Source: Aplysia californica
Taxonomy: Eukaryota > Mollusca > Gastropoda > Aplysiida > Aplysiidae
Direction: 5' to 3'
DNA length: 64,000 bases
Assembly: GCF_000002075.1 (NCBI RefSeq)
Contig: NW_004797398.1
Span: 373,956-437,955, forward strand
Shown: positions 11,912-23,600 of the stretch, piece after piece
Layout: each line of letters begins with the position of its first letter
How positions within the stretch are numbered: the first letter of the stretch is position 1
Notes under the pieces: model-generated
Seen by the model: only the letters and a program-made list of their open reading frames with translations
Databases searched by the model: none
What the model was told of the DNA's origin: nothing
Translations under genes and position numbers: made by a program

Positions 11912-14900
11912 GGTTCCTACAAATTAAGTGCATATTATATATATATATATATATATATAATTTGATAATTGTGATACATTTTCAGACTGTCATTTTTGCT
12001 TTTCCTTTATTTAACTATTTGAATTTTAATCTGATCTGACTAATAAGTATCTGCATAGACTGAAAATGTTTGCTTTTCTTGGTTTACTCAGGTTGATGGT
12101 GTGTTCTAGATTGTTATGTTGTTGCTGCTATCAGAATATTTTTTGTATTGGTTAGGTTATTATTTGCAATATGACAGTGCATCTGGTGAAATGCATTTTG
12201 CTTATGAAATTAATGTGTTCATATACAATTCAAAATGAGGCTTTGGTTGTTTTTATGAAATATTTGAAATGAGGCTTCTGTTTACTGATGATACAGTAAG
12301 GTCATTGAATATGAGTTTTGTGTCAACATTTTATTTAGCATTTTGAAAAGAAGCCACAGATATGATAAAGTCTACAGACATGAGTAGAAATCTATGTTTG
12401 TACTCAAAGTTACTTTTATCTTCTTCATCATTTTGACTGAATAAAAATGCTAGTCATTGAGGCATGTTTTCTGTTTGTAATCTTGTCTTCATCAAGATCA
12501 TTTTAACATCATGAGCAACGTTAAAATATTGAAAATAATCAAATGTAATGGATTTAAAATTATGTTAAAAAATGAGTAGGAAGTGATATTTATTGATAAG
12601 TTTTACCCTCTGATGTCAGTAAGATAATTAGGTTGGTACTCTTGTAATATATGAATTTGACTAAAGCTCAGAAGACCACAGTTTTCATTCTTTTTTTTTT
12701 TCTTTCGCTTTTGATGTTGATAATTAGTAGCATTAGGAGTGCAATAATTGAATCGAAACAAATTTTTGTCAATGTTCATGAAACGATTTTGCTGGAACTT
12801 TGATTATACCTTACTGTACAAATTTAGCAAGACTCTAAATTGCTTGCTGGGCAATTTTCATTAAAACTTGAACTTTTCTTAATATTTGCATCAAATTTTA
12901 GATTTCAACCAAACAACTTAAAAATGTACCCAGCACATCTTTGACATGTGTAGTTTTGATATCTCTACACAGCTGTGTCAAGAGCTTGTTTGGTTTATTT
13001 TGCGGAATGATCTCAGCAGTCAGTTATTTGCTATTGTTTTACTGGTCTGTATGTTGGTAACCTTTTAATGTTAACATCAAAATCCTCGTACCTGCAAGCA
13101 TTTTTAATCACAAGTTCTGCATATTTCAAACTTCTCATCTGCCCTAGTATTTGAGAAATATTAACTTCAATTTTCACTTTTTTTTTGGGGGGGGAGGGGG
13201 GGGGGGTCTACCAATGCTTTTCTTGTTTCGACTGTTTATGCCTCTCATCACTGTGTGCATTTATATCGCAAATATCTCTACAAATTACAAACATCACCAG
13301 TGTAATCCTCACACCATTTGTTTCCTTTATGGGTTTAATTTTACTTTTTGTATTGGTTTTGGTGGGGGGGGGGGGGAGATTGGTTTTGACATTTTTAAGA
13401 GATCTCCTTTTTCTTCTGTCAATAATCTGTGCTGAATATGATTACTATACTCTGCAAATCATAAACCATGTCCATTCCACATCTTTCTTTTCTGTCATGT
13501 CGATGTTAATGGGGACATATTAGAAAACATTAGCAAAAGGTCCTTTTTAAAGATTTTTTCAAGTGTTACAACCTTGTTATCATGACAGGTTAGAATTTTA
13601 CTTGTCTTTAAGTATTGGTAAAAGCCAAAGATTTTTTTATTTTCTCTTCACCCACATCGCCCTTTTTGAATGGTTTATGTTCTTTTTTCCCTACTTTTTG
13701 GATAACTTTACTGTTTGGGGCAATAAATGATAACAATGAGACGTCGTAACACACAACAGATGAACTGCACCATTCTGATGTAACACATGTGGCCTTGAAA
13801 AAAGCGATTGTGAAATGCTGACCTTTTGTGTAATGTGTATTTAATACGTAGTATGTCTTTTGTACAGTTATTTTCTTTGTGCACAAGGTATTACTAGCTG
13901 TTCGAAGAGTAGTTCTGCCTAAGGTATTATTAGCTATTCAGAGAGTGATTGTGCTCCTTACTCTACCACAAGTATTGATGCCTCAATGCCTAGACTTTAC
14001 TCTGTAGATTTTTTTTTGCACTCCTGTGGAAGGAGTAATCAAAGAGCATTTCCTGCTGAGATCTAATATATTTCGTTTTAGAAATAACACGCCAGTTTGT
14101 TGTGCGATTTTGTAATATTATGTCCTGATTTCTATATGGTACGCATTTCAGGGGACCCAGTGATTTGAAATAGTAGGCTACTTTTAGTGTATATTAGGTG
14201 TTCTTTCTTTTATGAATCTGTGTCATTCCAAGGGAGTGAATGGAAGAACTGCAACTTGTCTTACAGAGTATTTCCTTTACATAGATTTTGTCAGGGCAAT
14301 TGTTTCTTGGAGAAATGTTAACCTCTTTCCATTCCACGATATTGTGTACTGTAGATGCTGATTTGTTGGCTTTTGTTGGATAGCCACGGGACCAAGGATC
14401 TCCTTTATTCCAATGAACATAAAAAGTATATCTTGTAAAATACTTGTATGCCTCTCATTCAGTACTATAAGATGTTTTTTGTCTTTTTCATTTATCAGTA
14501 TCAGCTTTTTTAGGGTGAATATGCCACAACGCTAAATGTTTCAAGAGAGCAGTTATCTGTTCATGTGTTTTGAGACTTGATTGGCAATCTTTGTTTTTCA
14601 ACTAAATTAAGTGGAGCAATTTTTTCTGTATTTTTTAAATCGAATCATCAGAAGTCTCCTATTCAAAATGCTAATTGTATGGCTTTGAAAAACTACACCT
14701 TTGAGTGTATACAAATTATCAGCTTGTGTTCCATAATAATGAAAAGCAGGCTAGTGGAAATGTTAGTTATTAATGGTAGACAAATAATATATACATTTGT
14801 ATACTTTTATTGTTTAGTTCTCTACTGCTGTCAGTGTTTTACAATCCTCTTTAATTTGAGCAAGTACAGACTGCATGTGCCTATGATATAAATGACATGA

Positions 14901-15478
14901 CGAAAAAAATTGTAGGGCTTTTTCTCTACATTTCCATGTTTGTTTGTTTTTTGTTATCTATTCTGTTGTTTCTTCTTGTGGCCAAATTTGATGAAGTCTG
15001 TAGGACTGAAGGAGCTAGACATTCGTGTCGTTATGATTTTGCATCACTCCCCATATGTTGGTCGGACAATTATTTATTAAGTCTCATTTCTACAGTAGGT
15101 TTTTCTTGTTATTTTTGTTGCCCATAGATCTGAAAAGTGTTCCAGGCATTGCCATGTGAAAAATGTGGTTTTTAATGATGCGAAGTGAGACTTCCGGATT
15201 TTTCTTTTACGTTTGTCACGTCAAATGAAATTTGTGTGATTCATTTATTACTATATGAATGAAACAAATTTCAACCTAGATTATTTTTCATTTCACAGTG
15301 ATCAGTGTGTAGGCTACTGTAAAGTAGGCTACAAGATCCATGCAACGATTGAAATGATTTTGTGTGTGCTGATGTAAAGACTTTTCATTATTTGGTAAAA
15401 CATAGCTAATAATATTTCACGCCTATTGTTTGTTGGGACAGTGATGTATATGGAAATAAGTTTCTTTTGTGCAATAAA
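11912..15478 (+). other. Probable STK16 3' UTR and downstream non-coding tract
   Basis: After the TGA at 11909-11911 there is a T-rich, gene-free stretch without recognisable ORFs or transposon ends. Candidate polyadenylation signals AATAAA lie at 12440-12445 and at 15473-15478; the latter, in gcAATAAAacttc, is followed by T/G-rich sequence. Another AATAAA is at 20030-20035. A short 0.5-kb or long 3.5-kb UTR is equally possible from sequence alone. Homopolymer G tracts lie at about 13185-13206 and 13364-13376. Confidence 0.5.
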
Positions 15479-15848
15479 ACTTCAATTTTCAGCTATTTTG
15501 ATATTCCTCCCATTATCCTGTTTTCTTGTTTACTGTGACGAGGAGGTGAGGCCTTACTGCACCAGGCTACTTTTAACTCTAGCTTTCCTCCGGCCCAGGT
15601 AACAATACTGGTGACTCATCAGGCCCAGTCAATACCGTGTCCACAATTTTGTGCCAACATAAAAAAAAAATTGACTGATTTTGTTAGAAGTTTTAATAGA
15701 AGATAACATGTTGAATATTTTTTTAGAGAGAGTAAGATAGAATATGGTAAAACAATGGGACAAGTTTTGAGATGTCTGGCACCCTTTGAGGGGAAAAAAT
15801 ATTATATATATTTTGGGCCTGGAGGAATGAGAAGTTGTGAAGGAAATA

Positions 15849-16319
15849 CAGTAGGTGTCGCATTCAACGAGAAGTCGGCTCCAACGAGGCAATCCTTAAT
15901 CCCCCGTATTTTCCCTCTCTATCTCTTTGTAAATGAACGTCAGCTCCAACGAGGTTCATAACGAGCAAAGTCGCTTTTAACGAGGTTGCGATAACCAAAT
16001 AAAAACAATTAGCGGCGCCAAAAGCAAAGAATTTTTCTCCTTTCTCTCGATCTCAGGCAAAACACAAGGCCCATCCTCCATTCCTAACACATTGTATTGC
16101 TAGATCTAGTGTGCCTCGCTCAACACGCGCACACTTATGCTGTTTGAGATTTTTGTCATCAGGGAGAATAACTGTTGGAATTACTGGTATTGGCACATCG
16201 TATAGTATAATAACTAGTCCCCTTTCTTTTCTTTAGCCTTAGTCACGTTCAACGAGAGGTCGGATCCAACGAGGACAACAAGCCTGTCCCGGCAACCTTG
16301 TTGAATGCGACACCCACTG
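15849..16319. mobile_element. TA-flanked MITE with 25-bp inverted ends
   Basis: Begins CAGTAGGTGTCGCATTCAAC and ends GTTGAATGCGACACCCACTG, with TA at 15847-15848 and 16320-16321. 471 bp. Sub-repeats of ccaacgagg occur several times inside (near 15880, 15948, 16267). No coding capacity; pogo-like by its ends. Confidence 0.88.
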
Positions 16320-17928
16320 TATATGTGACTGGGGCTGTAAAGGTTAATATAATACATTTCTTGTTTATGTACATGATGTACTTTTATATTTCCGATTTTC
16401 TGTTTCCTTTTATTTGCTCCTGATGCAAATGCCATATAACGTATCTACTATTTGCCTTGATTTTTCAGTGCCATTTGCTGCTTGTTGTAACATTAGCATA
16501 ACCTTGTAATACATGCCATGCATAATTTATTCACAGCTATTTTGTCTGTTCTTAAGTTTACAAAAGAGGAAAAGAAGATGTGCATGTTGAAAATCTTTCA
16601 GCTATTATTGAAGTTTGACAATTTTAGCCAGTATCTTTTGCTGTTTCTATTTTTACTTTTCTTAGATGTCCATAATATAGTCTCACAGCTGTCTTTTACT
16701 TCTAGAGAAGACCATTGCTGTGTGTGGTTGTGGTGTGGGGGGGGGGGGGGGGGGGGGTGTCAGTGTATGGAGGTTTCCATGCAAATGTTGAGAGTTAAAC
16801 TTAACCTTTAAAATATTTTTTTTTCTGATTAATCCACATAAAGTACAGAAGATCCCTTGAGATAAGTTCAAGGGACAGGTTTAAAAAAAGGTGACTGAAC
16901 TATAAAAACTTAGTATGGTTGATGAAACAAAGCATTAAAAGCACTAACAATTCTTTTCAATTTTTCTAGAATTTAATTAAAAAGTGGACTGTCATGTAAA
17001 ATGTAATAAGCAGAAGGTTCACAATCTTTTGTGCTCCATCAGGAAGCAGTTTATTGTAAACGAATTGATACTGCATAGCTGCCAACTTTTCAAAACCAAA
17101 ATACAGACTTTACACATGCAGCAGATCTAGATGGTTAGCACTGGCGAAGTAACACCGCCCCCCCCTTCTCAAATACACGTTTCTGCTTTCAATAAATTCA
17201 AGCATTCCAAAGAAGACCTGCAGTCTACAGCCTCCAATTGATGCAAAGGCTTCATAATCATTATTAGCAAATGCAGTCTTAATTTAAAGATCTTAGTTTT
17301 TCTTCCACATCAGCAAGTCTGTGTGGAGCAATATTAGAAAACAGAGAATACGTAATTTCCTATCCTGTACAAAAAAAAAGGATTTCCATGCGCAGACCTT
17401 AAGGGACAACTTATCAAATGAATGCGTTTTTCATACCGATTGATTGGCAGCTATGATACTGCTGGGAGTGATGAAAGACTGTCCTAGGATGTGGGTACGT
17501 TTTCTTTCCATCTCATATTTGAAAATATTTCTCTCTGTGATGTGGCCGTTTCCCATTACTGAAATACCCTTTGATTATGTCTAGATGTCTCAAATTGTTT
17601 GTGTGGCACTGTGACTCTATACTATAATGCTCTTCCACACAAACTGATTAAATGTCTTTTTGAAGGTAAATAATATTGTTTTCTGAAACACACAAACAAA
17701 TCTCTGGAAAAGAAGAAACCTACAGCTTTCTTTTCCACACACATCAGTATTAGCTAGTGCTGTGTGATGTGAGCATAACCTGATGTGCCCAATAAACAAG
17801 TTCCTGTGAGAGCAACATATTTTGCTTTTTCAATTAAAAAATAATTTGTATTTATTTTATTCATCAATATATATATTTTATTGAACAAAAATATTTAATA
17901 TTATTCAGTCTTCAATTTGATCTAAATA

Positions 17929-18506
17929 CAGTCGGGCACAGATTACATGAACACGGAAAACTCGACTGATAGCTTGTACAATTTGCTATTCCGTAACTGA
18001 TATCTCTTCAATTTTTTATCATACACAGTTAACGCCATTACAGATGTATCACCCCCCGGGGCGGTGCCACTGACTGAAGTGTCTTTAGGCCATTCCCAAA
18101 GGGGAGACATTTCTCGTTCATGCACAGTAGAATTGTAAATGGGCTGATTCATCAATGTCACGCTCATAACTGCCTGATCTACAGCAGGGAACTGCTGCTT
18201 TATCTTTCCTAACCCTTACTATTGTCATTTTTCCTCTACTTCTTTTGTATGTTTGTAACACTCTTGTGACCTACTGTTTCCGGGGTACCTTGATAGTCGA
18301 AGCAGACTTTGTGCTGTTGAAGCTAGAGAGGTGAGCAGAGTAAGTCTGATGCCCTGTAAGGACTTTTCTGTTGACATCCACGCCTTGGCGCTCATATGAC
18401 CTTATGCAGTTTCGAGCGCCATAAAACCTCTTATGTACTAAAACTAAACAGATGTATCAAATCAATTTGTCAATCCTGGATGTGTCAGAGTTATCCGTGC
18501 CGACTG
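17929..18506. mobile_element. TA-flanked MITE carrying a nested retroposon
   Basis: Begins CAGTCGGGCACAGATTAC and ends GAGTTATCCGTGCCGACTG, flanked by TA. The outer parts match the 126-bp element at 10754-10879, including agcttgtacaatttgctatt. The extra length is explained by a 396-bp insertion at 18052-18447 bounded by a 12-bp duplication. Removing the insertion and one duplication copy leaves about 170 bp, close to the short copy. Confidence 0.88.
18052..18447 (+). mobile_element. SINE-like retroposon, nested, 12-bp target duplication
   Basis: The insert is bounded by ACAGATGTATCA at 18040-18051 and 18448-18459. It contains gtctttaggccattc, gtagaattgtaaatgggctga, ccttgatagtcgaagcag, and a 3' end gaccttatgcag...gcgcc...aaaacctc...tactaaaacta. 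The 3' end recurs at 46080-46122 and 59575-59614, and the body recurs at 45733-46122 and 46700-46838. A long target duplication and a common 3' tail fit retroposition. I see no clear RNA polymerase III boxes, so the source RNA is unknown. Confidence 0.75.
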
Positions 18507-18552
18507 TATGCATATATATATATTTAATTGCACATCACTTTCGTCCACTTAA

Positions 18553-19444
18553 CCCCTTCTTTGCCAGGGAACGTGCATTCCTACTGTCACCACCGATTTT
18601 CAGCTGAGCTCAAAAGCCAGGACAGCAGTCGCATGCATCAGTGCTAGTGAACTCGCTGTCTAGATCTAGCCCACTCATGACATATATTCAGACCCCAGGT
18701 TTTTGATAGTGTCACCTTCCTCATCCCCTGCATATTTTAAATTCCCAAATACAAATCAACGCTATGCTTGTGGCCAATTCTCCGTACAAAAGAATTAAAG
18801 ACTGATGATTAGCAGGACGTACATGTAAATGTAACATTATATGAGAAGCGTGCTGACAAAATTACTTCTTGGATTCAAGGCGTAAGGAAATTATACATCA
18901 CGCTTAAAGTTGAAGTGTTTACAATTTATAAATATGAAATAATGAAAGACAGGTTATAGTTACAGAATATGGCATAAATAAAAAAAACTACAAATGTGAC
19001 TCTAATTCTAATGTCGATTTTTGGCCAATATCTCCATTATATGTAGACTGTGAGAAGCAACTCATTTTGTCAGTACGCCTCACATACGGTTGCTTTTAAG
19101 CACAAGGGGGCTCTCCCGAAATATGCCGTTTTGAAAAAATCTAAGGTAAACTTGTTGCCCCTTGTTCAGTTTCTGTAAAAGACAAGGAGAATTTTCTCTT
19201 TAACTTTAACCAAACAAATATACACAGCAATGAAACCAAACTTCTCCTATATGTAGGGCAATGCCCACTTTTGGTGTTGGTCAAGATTTCTGGAAACCCA
19301 CCAAAATCTGGGTAAGCCCGCTTGTCCTTAAAAGCAACCATATAAACAACCAGGGAGGGAAAATTTTGCCAACTTCCGTAGTACAGCGCAAGGCTAAAAA
19401 ACCTGTTCCAGATGTACCAGGTATATCATGAGGCAATGAAGGGG
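18553..19444. mobile_element. TTAA-flanked (piggyBac-like) MITE carrying a nested MITE
   Basis: Ends are CCCCTTCTTTGCC and GGCAATGAAGGGG, each bordered by TTAA (18549-18552 and 19445-19448). TTAA target sites are characteristic of piggyBac-type elements; the superfamily is inferred. No transposase. It contains a complete copy of MITE family B at 19088-19340. Confidence 0.75.
19088..19340. mobile_element. MITE family B, copy 1
   Basis: Inverted ends: left ggttgcttttaagcacaag, right cttgtccttaaaagcaacc. It matches the copy at 20819-21075 throughout, including accaaacaaatatacacagc and caatgcccacttttggtgt. About 253 bp, non-coding, nested inside the TTAA-flanked element. Confidence 0.9.
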
Positions 19445-20239
19445 TTAACAAGCAGTTTGGTCAGAAGTCCTTGCTGATTTTGACTTTTTCTGTCCTACCT
19501 TTCACATATTTCTCGCTTTCTTTTTTTTCTCCCCAGCATGACTGACATTTTACTCTCGGTATGTCAATGTGCTTTGAGGTGATTCTATTAAATTGTCCTG
19601 ATTTTTTGCAAAATTTATTCAGCTTTGACTTTGATACAATACCTCAACTGCATAAGTGATTGTAAAAGCCACCCAGTTTTAGTATGCTCAAGAGTGCAGC
19701 ATTGCTCCACACCATAAATTAGGGCTTGTTTAACGGATTGTGGTCTGATTTTCCATAGAACTTTACTGTTGAAATAGCTATGAAATTGATTTTACAAGAA
19801 GAAAGAAATTTGTACTTGTGCAAACATGTAAGAGTTATAATAGATATATATATATAGACACTAAAATGATGTACTATTTCTCATGTTTTGTGTTTGCATT
19901 GCTCAATTGATGGGAAGGGTATTGCTGGCTTTACACATACCAAAACAACTTACTCATGGTAAGTTTGTCAGTCATTTGATTCACTGCTATAATAACATGT
20001 AAACCTTTTGATGCATCTTTAATTCTTTGAATAAAAAGATATTTGATCCAAACATCTTAGCGTACCTTTCTTGTCATCAATGTCATAGCAGTAGATGGTA
20101 ACAGCTCTGGCCATGGGAGAGGCAACAAATTACTCTGCTGTTTTCTGTGACTGTATCGTATTGTACCACAAATCTGCATAGGCTTGCAAAAGAATGTTTA
20201 AACTCTTGGTTGCTTTCCTTATCAATAAAAATATATATA

Positions 20240-20390
20240 CAGTCGACTATGGATGAGTCGGGGAGTGAAAAAAATCAACTTATCTGAAGTTCAACTAACT
20301 GTTGCAATCTGTAATAAGTGTTAGGAAGAAGTGCTTGGACCATAGAAAAAGATCAACTTAACTAAAGATCAACTCAAGCAGAGTCAACTG
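20240..20390. mobile_element. Short TA-flanked MITE family C, copy 1
   Basis: Begins CAGTCGACTATGGATGAGTC and ends CTCAAGCAGAGTCAACTG, TA on both sides. 151 bp. The reverse complement matches the element at 40185-40356, sharing the agttgatcttt / aaagatcaact segments. Confidence 0.85.
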
Positions 20391-20552
20391 TATTGTTTTA
20401 TTACATGATGGCCCATTGGTTAACCTGTAAGACCACACTTTTGTCAACAAGAGCAATAGCATGAACTATCAATTCATTCATGCTCTTTGATACACTCATA
20501 ATGCATGACATGAAGATAAAATGGAACAAAACGTAAGTGAAAAGTTTCACAT

Positions 20553-20558
20553 TTTATT
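20553..20558 (-). other. Candidate polyadenylation signal of the Acl4-like gene
   Basis: AATAAA on the minus strand, about 90 bases past the stop codon at 20648-20650. The position fits a short 3' UTR. Confidence 0.55.
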
Positions 20559-20647
20559 AATTTATCGGTGACATAGTTTCAGTAAGCCAGAAAAATGCAT
20601 ACATAGCAACAGACATTCATCTACATTTCCATCAATAAAACAAAATG

Positions 20648-23600
20648 TTACTGATCCATGTCTTCTTCTCCAGAGCTCTCGATCTCCAGATTTCCAACAG
20701 TTCCATTCTCTGTCTCCTCTGCATCATCTGTAGAACAACATTTTGTCAAGTGAGCTTGTAAAATAATTGACTTATTAACTTTTATTTTTCACAACTTTTT
20801 CTTCATTATTCATAACAATTGGTCGCTTTTAAGCACAAGGGGGCTATCCCGAAAAATGCTGTTTTGAGAAAATCGAAGGTAAAGTTTTTGGACCACTGTT
20901 CAGTTTCTTTAAAAGTAAAAGACAAGGAGACTTTTCTCTATAACCAAACAAATATACACAGCAATGAAACCAAACTTCTCTTATAGGTATGGCAATGCCC
21001 ACTTTTGGTGTAGGTTAAGGTTTCTGGAAACCCCCAAAATATGGGTTAGCCCGCTTGTCCTTAAAAAGTGACCAATTGTTTTCAGATATCAATTAGCAAT
21101 TTTTATTCATGAGCACAATTTATTGTAAAAATAGAACTAATGAGTTTGACACTCAGTCTAAAAATACTCCTGCTATTCTTTGGCCATTCATATCAAAGAA
21201 AATGGCACAATTTGATACAGTAATGTAAAAAAAAAAATAGAGAGAAAATATTAGCATTTTAATATTAATTGAGAGACTAAGTAGAGGCTAATAATAACTC
21301 TACAAGTGAGTTTGCCCAAAACTGCTTTTTGAAAGAAAGAAAAAAATGGATTTAATTAAAGTAAAAGAGATTGTAAGGATGAAATTTACTAACTGGAAAA
21401 TATAGCTACATGCAGGATCTAAAATCAATTAGACCTGTGCAACTCAAATTTTATTTCAATTCAAAAGCTAAACACATAATAAGTTTGATCTAGCAGATGT
21501 AGGCTCTCTGACTGCTAGACAGGGAATCTAGAGGCTTCATCGCCAGCCACAAAAGTCTACAGAGCGTATCGCTGCCCATTCACCTTGCCGCGAGCGCGTT
21601 CACTAAACTGCCTACCTAAAGACTCACTTAACAAACAGACAAAGTAGTAAAGGAGTGGGAATTGAGTCAATATATAGTTCTTTACCTGAGTGAGGCAAAG
21701 ACTAAGAGATTTTTTAATGGGAAAGAAAAACACATTTTTTCTGATGAACTGTAAGAAGGAGAGGTCTACTTCAAGCAACTTGTCAAGAAACCTTTACAAC
21801 CATATGTTTTTACGGACTTGTGGCACTCAGGACTTTCACAACATAGCTCAGAAAAACAAGTTGCCAGATCTGTATACTACTGGCATTATTTTGTCTTTGT
21901 AAATGAGAGTACAGTGGAACTTGGATCCAACGAAAACTGAGATTGAACAAAAGAAGTTGGATTCCCCAGCTAGTGGTCAATGTTACAACGATAAGCTAGT
22001 CTTGACAAAGATCTACATATAAGAAATTGCGCGCTGGACTGAGGAATCAAACATTGCTGTATGCTAAGCTCTGCACAGCAACATAACTTGTTCGGCAAAC
22101 AGCATGCTATGTACGATAGATGACACAGGCATGCATTTGAACGAATTGGGCCTTTTTACACAGTGTGTGTTTGGCAGAGTTCAGAGTATTTTCCTAGAAT
22201 TGTCCAGCATTTCTTCGGTAAGGCATCAAAGAAACAAAAACGCCTCTTATCTGAAACCAAACTACTTTTCTTTCAGAATGTCGAACACATTATACATTAT
22301 TTGCTCGGAGCCTGTAATTATCTCCACAACAACCTGAAGTAAAGAACACTCAGATTCAACGAAATTGAAGGTTAAATAGCTCTTTACCTGAGTGAGGCTA
22401 AGATTAAGAGATTTTTTAAAGGAAAAAAAACCACCTATTTTTTCTAATGAACTGTAAGAAGGAGAGGTCTACATCAAGAAACTTGTCAAGAAACCTTTAC
22501 AACCATATGACGACGACTTCGTTGAATCAGAGTTCCACTGTATAAAAACAAGCAAGAAATCAAGGGACACTTCAGGAAACTAATTAAAGACTTTTTTGTT
22601 CATTAAAAAAATTAATTCTTACCAGGCCCAAGTTCTTGGATCAGTTCATCAATGTGACCAAGTAATTCAGCATCTTCATATTTCACTTTCACATAAACCT
22701 GGGGGTGTAAAAAAACATTCACATTTTTTTACAGCTCACTGACAAATGTATCACCAGCCCCGTTTACCGCCAGGTTTGGCCAATGTACGAAAAGAGACAC
22801 CTATATAAACATAATATTTTTGCCTTTACATCGCCATCCGCCTGAATTGGACCGTCCTCATTAAACTGAAGCAAATTCCCTCCCGTTGTACCGCCAGCGA
22901 ATTGACCGCCAATGGTACACATAACACACGGCACTCACTGGTTGGTTACTTGATAATCTCCCCCCCCACAAGAAAGACATAGAGATAGAGAAGACAATCC
23001 GCTCTGAATACATGTGCATGTACATGTATAGCACCAACAAAAAGACACTTTTCAAACTCAAACCGTACAACAGAATCATGTTCCTTGATGATGGGCAGCA
23101 GGGGCTATAAAACAGAGGAACCCTGTTGAAAGACCAGCCCCGCTGTTCCACCAACTTTATGCTCGTCCTAAGTATAAATATATTATATAACTTATATAAC
23201 TTCAATATTATTATATTGAAGGCCATTCTGAAAAAGACAACACTGTTATTAGTTAACAGAAAGATTCAGACTGGTATACAAAAAGAAATCACCACTCCCA
23301 GGAGGAAGCTTTTAAATTTAAGCACCTCAAGCCCACACAAATCTTTTGAAATACTGAAATATTGCAAACCATCATAACAACACCTACCAAGGTTAAATAC
23401 CCAGTACATGCTACTTACTTCTTTTGCTTTCTGGAGATAATGTCTAGAATTGCTGTAGTACTCCTTTCCATGCAAATAGTTAGCCCAGCCTAGCAAGTAC
23501 CATACATCGGGTACTTCATCATCTTCATCAAGTAATGTTTCCAGAACTTCAGTAGCCTCCTGATGAACAAAAATAAAATTTTAAAAATAAATATGTACAA

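Larger units (their letters stand above)
15479..20552. other. Intergenic transposon-rich tract between convergent STK16 and the Acl4-like gene
   Basis: No host coding sequence was recognised. The tract contains a G homopolymer at about 16736-16757 and, from 15.8 kb on, separate or nested MITEs listed individually: 15849-16319, 17929-18506 with a nested retroposon, 18553-19444 with a nested MITE, and 20240-20390. Confidence 0.65.

Noticed and set aside
14577-14891. 104-residue open frame downstream of STK16
   Set aside because: No domain, unusual composition for a coding region and no splice or promoter support; lies in the likely 3' UTR.
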